Below, one piece after another: positions 6,937-12,839 of a DNA stretch of 12,839 nt; the first letter of the stretch is position 1; each line of letters opens with the position of its first letter. This DNA is from Baffinella frigidus. Lineage: Eukaryota; Cryptophyceae; Cryptomonadales; Baffinellaceae. Location: positions 150,385-163,223 of the forward strand of contig MU646778.1 in the NCBI GenBank assembly GCA_026770585.1, read 5' to 3'. The notes under the pieces are model-generated. The model had not been told where the DNA came from. It saw only the letters and a list, made by a program, of their open reading frames with translations, and searched no databases. The position numbers were made by a program, and so were the translations under genes.

Positions 6937-7191
6937 ATGGCGACTTTTCTGAGCGCCGTTGACCGCTGGGTTGAACAGTACCGCGAGGAGCCGCTGCACA
7001 GCGGGAGAAACCGCGGCAGCACATCGCCCTCGTTCTTCATCCCGGAGCTGCCCGGTGGAGGGCAGTGGCTCTTTTCCAATCCGGGCGCGTTCTTCGTCCG
7101 CGCAGGAGACTCGGCGAGCACCTTGTCAAACTGGCTGGATGCGGCGCAGGCGGTGGTGGAGCTGCGTGATGGTGACACGATCGTCCTGTGA
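6937..7191 (+). CDS. Small 84-residue protein or first exon, unknown function
   Basis: Frame from ATG 6937 to TGA 7189-7191. I chose this ATG because the frame otherwise extends only to a GTG. Codon use is strikingly coding-like: third positions are mostly G or C, and Trp, Phe, Asp, Glu and Arg are balanced, unlike the Ser/Pro-rich antisense frame (6819-7487) over the same DNA. The protein starts MATFLSAVDRWVEQYREEPL, then has a Ser/Gly loop, a hydrophobic aromatic middle (FFIPELPGGGQWLFSNPGAF) and a predicted helix SNWLDAAQAVVELRDGD before TIVL. No signal peptide or membrane helix is evident. It may continue by splicing, since GT dinucleotides near 7162-7172 (GATGGTGACA) could act as a donor. 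I know no homologue. Confidence 0.5.
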   Translation: MATFLSAVDRWVEQYREEPLHSGRNRGSTSPSFFIPELPGGGQWLFSNPGAFFVRAGDSASTLSNWLDAAQAVVELRDGDTIVL

Positions 7192-7553
7192 CCTGCACAC
7201 CGCCACCTGGGTATGGAGACGGGCGGGTGTGCTCCAAGATGGATAGATATGGAGGCAGCGTTTGGGCGAGGATTGGTGATGGAGAAGCGAACTGGGCGAA
7301 GGATAGTGTACATGCAGACGGAGGAACTTTTGAGGTAGGAAGTGACGCACGCTGAAAGTAGGAAGGCCCGTTTTCCTGGTGGAGGCCCACCATGGAGAGT
7401 CGATGGGCGGGGGTCGGGCAAAAATTGGAAGCCGTTTGGTGGCCTCTTGGCGTGTTTTAGACTCTGATAATGGCGACTGTACCCCATGTGGATCCATTGG
7501 ACATTTTACAGATAGTACGAACGGGGAATACACGGTGTGGGTCAGGAACTTAC

Positions 7554-7559
7554 AATAAA
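7554..7559 (+). promoter_or_regulatory. Candidate poly(A) signal downstream of the small ORF
   Basis: AATAAA about 360 bases after the stop at 7191. The intervening 7192-7550 shows no further convincing reading frame and would be a 3' UTR or later exons. Confidence 0.25.
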
Positions 7560-8010
7560 AACACGCCAGGTGATCCCTCAGAGCGACCGTGTCAATTGTG
7601 GTTGAGTAGTGTGGGCCTCCAATCAGTTTTTTTGGTTTGAAAACCCATGAAAAGGCAGATGCGGAATTGTGGACAAATTAGGACTCAAGAGAAATAAGGT
7701 CCATGACTCTTATCCTGCACTCATTTTGAAGCTTTGAGCTTCCATCCTGAATGCCCCCCCCGCCAGTCTAGTTGAGTGTGGATGTTCAGGGCAGGGAGAG
7801 AGGACAGGACAGAAGCCCGCATGAATGAGCTTTGCGTAAAAACAAGGTGATCGTGTTCCAGGGTAGCCGAAGAGAATCCATCAACCAGTTTCTGAGCGAT
7901 CAGCAGTTTTGATTAAATCATCAAGTGCCTTGGGTGTGGCTGGGGTTGTGTGAAACAAACTAGAACCAGTTTGTTTACCAGATTTTGGGGGCCTTCAGGA
8001 TGGAGTCAAA
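7560..8010. other. Unassigned intergenic stretch with a repeat relic
   Basis: No coding frame of note. 7862-7990 resembles 1815-1905 (GCCGAAGAGAATCCATCAACC followed by GGCTGGGGTTGTG), the same dispersed repeat that follows B1. Here it precedes B2, so the order of the two repeats is swapped. Confidence 0.5.
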
Positions 8011-8160
8011 CGCCCGATGAGGATACCTTTTTAGCCGGTTCTGCCGGATCCTCCGTACAGGGGGGCTTGATGTGATCCGAAAGGAAGCATGGCCTTTCTA
8101 CAGAACAATTTCTGGTGTCCGCCTATGATGGGAGCTCGAAGAACCTAAAGGACCTAAAGG
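8011..8160 (+). repeat. Dispersed repeat family B, copy B2
   Basis: Close match to B1: GATGAGGATACCTTTTTAGCC, GTACAGGGGGGCTTGATGTG, GATCCGAAAGGAAGCATGGC, CTTTCTACAGAACAA, GTGTCCGCCTATGATGGGAG and a tail of CCTAAAGGA units. The GAAAGG/CCTTTC hairpin is intact. A foldback element lies just downstream at 8184. Confidence 0.85.
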
Positions 8161-8183
8161 CTCGACGCTTTAGAACACAGGTT

Positions 8184-8323
8184 TTATCCGGGGAAAACTA
8201 TTTTTCTTTCATTTGATTCCAATGAAAATTACTACACAAATGATTTAATATTACTAGTAAGAACGAATTGTGTAGTAATTTTCATTGCCATCAAATGAAA
8301 GAAAAATAAGTTTCCCCGGATAA
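8184..8323. mobile_element. Foldback MITE, TTATC...GATAA ends, 4-bp target duplication
   Basis: A 140-bp palindrome. 56-bp arms begin TTATCCGGGGAAA and end TTTCCCCGGATAA, with about five mismatches between arms, and a short AT-rich centre (ATGATTTAATATTACTAGTA). GGTT flanks both ends (8180-8183, 8324-8327). It shares the TTATC terminus and 4-bp duplication with the element at 915-1064, although the internal sequences differ, so both may be mobilised by the same transposase. No transposase gene is in the window. Confidence 0.9.
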
Positions 8324-8510
8324 GGTTCCATTTGAGGAAACGATATGCCTTTTCCTCAAAACCACAGACGATGTGAGGTCAAGATGTATTCTCGTAAGGA
8401 GTGAGTCCTTATTGGCTTCTGAGTGGACCTGGCGTAGAGGTCCGCTCTCATTTCAATCTTCAGGACAGAGGTTCAAGGCTTCAGGGTTTGCACGACGAGA
8501 AACCTCCAAA

Positions 8511-8552
8511 TTTATTATTATTATTATTGTTATTCTATATTATTATTATTAC
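8511..8552. repeat. (ATT)n microsatellite
   Basis: About 42 bp of TTA/ATT triplets with two interruptions (GTTATTCTATATT), in an AT-rich patch directly upstream of a very GC-rich block. Confidence 0.9.
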
Positions 8553-8640
8553 ATTAAAGGTCTTTGGAAGATTCATTTTGTTGCAAAATGTTTTCCCGGA
8601 TTCCTCAATGTAGGGTTTTCTGGCGCTTTAAAGCATCGTT

Positions 8641-8765
8641 TCAAGGCGCGGGGCCCAGCCAGCCCGCCCCCCCGCCCGATGCACCTTCGCGACCGCCTCG
8701 CGAAGGCGCGTCCGACGGTGCCTCACATGCCGCGGCGCGCCCCCGCCCCCCCGCGGGGCGGGCTT
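8641..8765. other. GC-rich island with a perfect hairpin
   Basis: Roughly 125 bp of very high GC between AT-rich flanks, with C runs (CCCGCCCCCCCGCCC) and a perfect 9-bp hairpin CCTTCGCGA/TCGCGAAGG at 8684-8706 with a CCGCC loop. No supported reading frame. Sharp composition change on both sides suggests inserted DNA of separate origin. Confidence 0.5.
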
Positions 8766-8905
8766 CCCGAAAAAAACGACTCTTGGAACCATTGCCTTGA
8801 AAATCCACATGGATTTTTCGGGCAGATCTCTGTCCGGAAAATCTAGCCCAAGGTTCGGCTAGAATTTCCGGGCAATGTCTCCAAGAAAACGTCGTTTTTT
8901 TCGGG
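8766..8905. mobile_element. Nested foldback element (possible MITE)
   Basis: Outer ends are perfect 15-bp inverted repeats CCCGAAAAAAACGAC / GTCGTTTTTTTCGGG (8766-8780, 8891-8905). Next inside, 8781-8796 pairs with 8871-8886 at 14 of 16 positions. An inner hairpin CCGGAAAATCTAGCC / GGCTAGAATTTCCGG (8834-8848, 8857-8871) and another small one, AAAATCC/GGATTTT (8800-8817), lie within. I see no clear target duplication, so the true borders are uncertain. Confidence 0.6.
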
Positions 8906-9473
8906 TATTTGGGAAATCCGGGTGTTTGAAGGGGGCAAAAGAAAGGCTTTTATTATCATTCAAGATACAGATTTTAGGCCTCAAGATTAATATTCCCAGT
9001 TTCAGGTTCAAAGTTTCAAACTTCAGGATTGAGGTTGCAGCACATGACCTCCGGCTAAAACTGGTGTGTCGATGTCAAACCGAGAAGAGGACCTGTACGG
9101 GCTTCAGAGGGGCAACCGCGTGTAAAGCAAAGATGGCTCCAGGATTTACCGTGGACGTTTCACGCTTCAAGCGTTGCCATAGAGGTTACAGCGCCTCAAC
9201 CTCTACTGAAACTGGTGTACGGGTGTCAAAACTGCCAGTCCAGGTGAGGCCAGTTTTCTGGGTTCCAAAACTCGAAAAATGATTGGTGTTGGCCTTTGAT
9301 GGAACTCGTCGGCTTCATTAGTTCTGAGAGTCGAGAAAGAGCGTCAAGCAGGGCGACTCAGTGGGGCGACTCAGTGGGAATCACAATGGGCGGGTGCAAG
9401 TTCCTTCGCCGTCATAAATTAGAAGAAATTAGGGGCCTACGATAGGAGGAAGGACAGTGGAGGTGGAACACTT
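8906..9473. other. Unassigned stretch with a weak internal duplication
   Basis: A plus-strand frame (8875-9282) is open for 135 codons but begins inside the foldback element and has weak coding character. Two segments resemble each other: GACCTCCGGCTAAAACTGGT at about 9046-9065 and CAACCTCTACTGAAACTGGT at about 9197-9216, each followed by GTGT and GTCAAA. Near 9354 a 14-bp unit GGGCGACTCAGTGG is repeated twice. No gene called. Confidence 0.4.
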
Positions 9474-9599
9474 GGTCCTTTAGGTCCTTTAGGTCCTTTA
9501 GCAATAGGGTCCTTTAGAACCTTTAGGTTCTTTGAGCTCCCAACATAGGCAGACACCGGAAATTGTTCTGTAGAAAGGCCATGCTTCCTTTCGGATCAC

Positions 9600-9604
<5 letters not shown>
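9474..9604 (-). repeat. Dispersed repeat family B, copy B3 (inverted, truncated)
   Basis: Read on the minus strand: GATCCGAAAGGAAGCATGGC, CTTTCTACAGAACAATTTCC, GGTGTCTGCCTATGTTGGGAG, then a tail of several CCTAAAGGA units (9474-9535 on top as TTTAGGTCC). The first half of the unit is missing, replaced exactly where a (GA)n microsatellite begins. Confidence 0.85.

Positions 9605-9642
<38 letters not shown>
9603..9642. repeat. (GA)n microsatellite
   Basis: About 16 uninterrupted GA dinucleotides then GCGAGAGAGA, abutting the truncated end of repeat B3. Confidence 0.95.
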
Positions 9643-9643
<1 letters not shown>

Positions 9644-10017
9644 ACATGAGCGGCTTCTGCGCAGCCCTCCCGGTGTCTAGCTTTGGCTGACTAAATCCGG
9701 GGGAAACTTTATCTGGAGGAAGTATTCACACAGATCGAAAGAGGACACTATCCTAGGAATGCCATCCAAAGGTCAATTGATGTGGCCCAGGGGATGAGGA
9801 CTGACGGCCGATGATCCTTTAGGTCCTTTAGGACGGACGGACGGGCCCGCCTCACGAAAATTGTTTTTTCGCGCTTTACAAAAGACTTAAAATTGTAAGG
9901 GGCCCTCACGATTTCTGATGGTTTTTCAAAATGATTTCCGGCCAGTTAGAATTTTGGGGCTAAGGGAAATCCTCAGGATCTTCGGGCAGTTAGAATTTTT
10001 GAAACCTGCTCCACGTG
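9643..10017. other. Unassigned stretch with short repeats
   Basis: No coding frame. It contains a short relic of the CCTTTAGGT motif (9814-9832) followed by a GGAC tandem run (GGACGGACGGACGGG), and two copies of CAGTTAGAATTTT at about 9944 and 9986, 42 bases apart. Confidence 0.45.
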
Positions 10018-10304
10018 CATTAGGTCCTTGAGGTTTTAAATGCTCCCAACATAGCCCAACGCCACGCCCTTCCGTAGAAAGGACTGCAGAGAAAGCATTT
10101 TTGCTTTCGGATCGCGTTTAGCTCTCTAGTGCAGAGGCTCGTGAAGAGGGGATACAGGGTGGTTCTCTTGGGGTGTTTGAGTTAGGCCAATGAGGCACAG
10201 GCTCGCGCACACACCAAACCCAAGTCAGCCGTTATGAGGCTCATGATATCCCATGGTTGGAACATAAGAGTTTCAACCACTTATGTTCCAACCACGGATA
10301 CCCC
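10018..10304 (-). repeat. Dispersed repeat family A, copy A5 (inverted)
   Basis: Complete unit on the minus strand. Hairpin 1 is longer than in A1: TGGTTGGAACATAAG (10254-10268) pairs perfectly with CTTATGTTCCAACCA (10280-10294). Hairpin 3, GAAAGCA/TGCTTTC, is intact. The tail (CCTCAAGGACCTAA on the minus strand) faces left, toward the telomere-like arrays, as in the mirrored A1-A4 copies. Confidence 0.85.
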
Positions 10305-10316
10305 AGAGAAAACGAG

Positions 10317-10469
10317 TCCTTTAGGTCCTTGAGGTTTTAATTTCTCCCAACATACGCCAACGACACGCCGTTCCGTAGAAGGGATCTGCAGAGAAAGCAT
10401 TTTTGCTTTCGGATCGCGTTTCGCTCTCCAATGGAGAGGCTCGTGAAGAGGGGATACAGGGTGGCTCTG
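10317..10469 (-). repeat. Dispersed repeat family A, copy A6 (inverted, truncated)
   Basis: Contains the tail, GTTGGGAG, hairpin 3 and the GGGATACAGGGTGG block (the CCACCCTGTATCCC of A1), then stops and runs straight into the tail of A7. Truncation removes hairpins 1 and 2. Confidence 0.85.
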
Positions 10470-10757
10470 TCCTTTAGGTCCTTTAGGTTTTAATTTCGCC
10501 CAACATATGCCAACGACACGCCCTTCCGTAGAAAGGACTGCAGAGAAAGCATTTTTGCTTTCGGAAAGCATTTTTGCTTTCGGATCGCATTTAGCTCTCC
10601 AGTGCAGAGGCTCGTGAAGAGGGGATAAAGGGTGAGTTCTTTATGGGGTGTTGGAGTTAGACCAAAAAGGCACAGTCTCGCACACACACCGAACCCCAAG
10701 TCAGCCTTTAAGAGGCTCATGGTATCCCATGGTTGGAGTATGAGAGCTCCAGCCACA
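10470..10757 (-). repeat. Dispersed repeat family A, copy A7 (inverted, with duplicated hairpin)
   Basis: Full unit on the minus strand. Hairpin 3 is tandemly duplicated: the 19-bp GAAAGCATTTTTGCTTTCG occurs at 10545-10563 and again at 10564-10582. Hairpin 1 is GGTTGGAG (10731-10738) with CTCCAGCC (10747-10754), again differing from A1 on both arms. Stem 2 appears as AGCCTTTAAGAGGCT on the top strand. Confidence 0.85.
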
Positions 10758-11234
10758 AATCCAAATGGTGAGACTTGACACTTATTGACTTTATTCGAAA
10801 GTGAGAATGCACGGTGCAAGAATTGAGGCGAGGTTAGGAAAACGTCTGGGGTCTGCACCAGATTTTTCCTGCCCAAGAAACTGCCACTACCCATAAGGAA
10901 AAACCACGAAGGAGCTCCCCGCACAAGCCCGGCGAACCGGACAGCGTGTCACTCCCCAATGGCTCCCCGCAGAGCACCCCGTTGCGTGGGGGCCTCTGCC
11001 TATTCCATACACAGTTGCCCCGGACTGGGCAAAAATGTATGGACCACTCTCCTTGCGGGCCACTCATACCACGACACTTATTGAGAAGAACCGTTTTAGA
11101 GGGCGAGCCGTATATTCTGCCAAAAAGTCCGTATATTCGCTGAAAGTCAACACTTCTCCACATTTGCCTCCACAGAAAAGTTGCCTGTTGCAACGGAGAC
11201 GAAGGGGGCGTCAGGGACAGCCGGGCGCGCCACC
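10758..11234. promoter_or_regulatory. Upstream region of the 11235 gene
   Basis: 477 bp between repeat A7 and a strong start codon. No gene is supported: a minus-strand frame (ATG at 11163, stop at 10834) is open for 109 codons but without coding-like codon use. CCGTATATTC occurs twice, 21 bases apart (11108-11117, 11129-11138), about 100-130 bp before the ATG. Promoter role is inferred from position. Confidence 0.35.
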
Positions 11235-12487
11235 ATGTCGTGGTTCACAACCACGTTCTCTAGCGTCCTCGGCTCTTCGTCCGCCGGCAAGGTGCCACCC
11301 CCCTCCTCCCCCAGTCGTCTCAGGAGAAAAAATGAAGAGTTTGTTCCGAATCGGGTGTAAAACGTGCGCAACACGCGCTTGGGGAAGCCCGGAGGGCCCC
11401 GCCCGACCAGCTGCCGTCGGTGCTCGGCACAGCTGGCCTGGGAACGCTGTATGGTCGTGCCGCTGGTTGTCCCTGGAGGCTGGCGCGAGAGGTTTGGGGC
11501 GTTTGCCAAAAAAGGTTTGCGCAGGAAGACGGGAACACCGCGACACATCTGTCGCGGTGGCTATAGTTGGTGAGATGGGCCAAGAAACCACGAATTGACA
11601 GGGTCACTCTCCTCCGCGACAGCCACCATCACCACCCCCGCCTGCAGAACCCCCCCCCACTTTCGAACAGCGAATCAACCCCTGCCTCTGCGACCGCTCC
11701 GCCGAGTAAGCACCTTGCTTTATCACAGAGGCCCTGCCTGTCGTTATGATGACCACCTGTCCCGGACGACGACAGCAAAAATCGCCGACGCCGCCGCCCG
11801 TCCCCTCCAGATTCGGCCGTCTTGCTATTTGATGCAGGCCATGCCTGGCGTCCTGACAACTTGTTCCGGAGCACGACAGCCGAAATGACGACGCCGCCCT
11901 CCAGATTCGGCTGTCTTGCCATCCGCTGGCGCTGTGCCAGCACGGCGATGGTTTGACGAAAAGTGGTTGCGGCGCAGGAGGCATCCGCGGGAGAGGAGCA
12001 GGAGAGCGCGGGGGCGTCGGCTGACAAGCCCGCTCGTCCGTCAGTCTTCTCCGGCAGCCGCGACTGGTCGCAGAGCAACGTCTCAGAGTATCTCAGCGGC
12101 GTGGCGCAGTCCGTCCACAGCCGGGCCAAAGAAGGCGGGTTTGCTTTCGTCCCGCACGGGTGTCGAACCCTCCCCAAACCCTCCCCACACCCATGCACGC
12201 CCACCCGTCTGCAGCTGCAGATTTGACCAGTGAAAAGCGAGCTGAACGTGGGGTATGGACAGGGCGGCGATTCTCACATCGAGAGATGCCCAGAAAGAGA
12301 TGGCGGAGCTAGAGGCGACTTGCCAAGGCTTGGTATTCCCCGCACCCCTCTCCCATTTCCACGCTTGGTATTCCCCGCTCCCCACTCCCATTTCCACGCT
12401 GGGGATTTACACGCCTTTCCTGCTCAGCGGAACTCGGGCCTCAGGCGGCGAAAAACGCACGAGGAGGAAAGCACGCGGACTTTATGA
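11235..12487 (+). CDS. Probable five-exon gene for a small Ser-rich protein, unknown function
   Basis: Proposed by eye from splice signals and frame. Exon 1 starts at ATG 11235 in an excellent context (GCCACCATGT); it encodes MSWFTTTFSSVLGSSSAGK and onward, ending at 11354 before GTGTAA (or at 11291 before GTGCCA; both leave phase 0). Exon 2, 11648-11705, lies between CCTGCAG and GTAAGC. Exon 3, 11994-12159, encodes an amphipathic stretch (QSNVSEYLSGVAQSVHSRAK). Exon 4, 12263-12332, encodes AAILTSRDAQKEMAELEATC, probably helical. Exon 5, 12428-12487, follows a strong acceptor (CCTTTCCTGCTCAG) and ends at TGA. All phases agree, total about 157 residues. Alternatively exon 4 reads through to TGA at 12516-12518, giving a C-terminus YDEWDKHIKNP. 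The short N-terminal aromatic/hydrophobic start plus an amphipathic helix could mean membrane-surface binding; that is speculation. I recognise no family. Confidence 0.45.
11758..11920 (+). repeat. Imperfect direct duplication inside the proposed second intron
   Basis: 11758-11826 and 11861-11920 share ACGACAGC, GACGCCGCC, CCTCCAGATTCGG and CGTCTTGC / TGTCTTGCC. The copies are about 100 bp apart and differ by small indels. If my exon model is right, they lie in the intron before exon 3. Confidence 0.7.
12328..12397 (+). repeat. 35-bp tandem repeat, two copies
   Basis: Unit GCTTGGTATTCCCCGCMCCC plus 15 bases, at 12328-12362 and 12363-12397, followed by a short third start (GCTGGGGATT). 35 is not a multiple of 3, which favours an intron over coding sequence. 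Each copy contains TTGGTATTC, a possible donor site. Confidence 0.85.
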
Positions 12488-12531
12488 CGAATGGGACAAG
12501 CACATAAAAAACCCTTGACATTCAACACGAT

Positions 12532-12815
12532 CCGCTTCTCGGGCGACAGGTGGACGGGAGCGTGGCAGCGGGGCCAGTCTACGCTGGACCTGAGGGTGGT
12601 CAATTGCAAAAGTCAACTCATCAGTAGGCGGGAGTCAACTTGTGGCAGAATGTACAGGATCCTGTACATTCTTCCCTTGTGTCAACTTATGATTGCTCCC
12701 GGTCACGTCTGAAGTAGGTGGGCCTCCGGCGGCGGGGCGGAGAAACACACGATGCTTTACTGACAAACCGCACCGCGGGGGCAGGTGAACGGGACGGTGG
12801 CGGCGGGGCCAGTGT
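12532..12815 (+). repeat. Spaced direct repeat, 48-49 bp, 236 bp apart
   Basis: 12532-12580 and 12768-12815 both run CCGC...GGGCAGGTG-like, ACGGGA, CGGTGGC-like, GCGGGGCCAGT. The intervening DNA holds a perfect palindrome (12647-12672) and three GTCAACT motifs (12612, 12634, 12681). The region lies just after the proposed 11235-12487 gene; no further gene is supported to the window end. Confidence 0.6.
12647..12672. other. Perfect 26-bp palindrome
   Basis: AGAATGTACAGG followed by ATCCTGTACATTCT reads the same on both strands with no spacer, centred on GGATCC. GTCAACTTGTG precedes and GTGTCAACTTA follows it. It could be a binding site, a small foldback core, or a terminator-like structure. 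Confidence 0.85.
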
Positions 12816-12839
12816 GGAAGCAATGGGTCCAGAAACTCG

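Noticed and set aside
6819-7487. 222-codon minus-strand frame
   Set aside because: Antisense of the 6937-7191 frame; Ser/Pro/Arg-rich composition typical of a shadow frame in GC-rich DNA, no ATG with good context supporting it over the plus frame.
8875-9282. 135-codon plus-strand frame after the foldback
   Set aside because: Starts in the foldback element and shows no consistent coding signature.
10834-11163. Minus-strand 109-codon frame opposite the gene start
   Set aside because: Weak codon bias; its RIYG repeats come from the duplicated CCGTATATTC; lies where the promoter of the 11235 gene should be.
11211-11607. Several minus-strand frames of 95-133 codons
   Set aside because: Overlap the better-supported plus-strand exon 1 and look like GC-rich shadow frames.
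12140-12180. tRNA-like T arm on the minus strand (GGGTTCGACACCC)
   Set aside because: No matching anticodon or D arm upstream; the neighbouring sequence is a G-rich tandem of GGGAGGGTTTGG.

Overview
The window looks like nuclear DNA of a eukaryote, from a subtelomeric or ancient chromosome-end region. It has plant-type telomere-like heptamers (TTTAGGG, degenerate), several short foldback transposons with target duplications, dense dispersed repeats, and a few GC-rich coding patches that only read well if spliced. TTTAGGG telomeres occur in plants, many green algae and many alveolates (apicomplexans, chromerids, dinoflagellates). I cannot name the species. No bacterial operon, rRNA or tRNA gene is visible.

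Layout. Positions 1-1388 hold a heptamer C-rich tract and four head-to-tail copies of a repeat I call family A (about 280 bp). One copy is split by a 150-bp MITE whose empty site can be read in the sister copies. A second foldback element with TA duplication (1391-1615) and a copy of the related family B (1646-1806) follow. At 2067-2560 a 21-bp minisatellite runs in one orientation and then in the other, forming a large inverted repeat. From 2836 to 3640 the top strand is degenerate TTTAGGG; after a 197-bp spacer, 3838-4310 is degenerate CCCTAAA. This head-to-head order is the one expected of an end-to-end telomere fusion. Family B and A copies reappear in the opposite orientation at 9474-10757, so the window is partly mirror-imaged.

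Genes. Three coding regions can be supported, none with a recognised family. A minus-strand gene (stop at 5734, best ATG at 6513) encodes a Ser/Pro-rich, basic protein with an acidic helical C-terminus. A divergently placed small plus-strand ORF (6937-7191) encodes 84 residues. A probable five-exon plus-strand gene starts at a strong Kozak ATG at 11235 and ends at 12487 (or 12518 in an alternative model). The first two share a 423-bp intergenic region that contains a tandem 25-bp motif and an 11-bp hairpin, a candidate bidirectional promoter.

Most of the remaining DNA is repeat-derived: another 4-bp-duplication MITE (8184-8323), a nested foldback (8766-8905), microsatellites, and an unassigned stretch at 4311-5600. 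The most interesting observations are the head-to-head telomere-like arrays with mirrored subtelomeric repeats, and the hairpins of the A/B repeats, whose two arms change together between copies.
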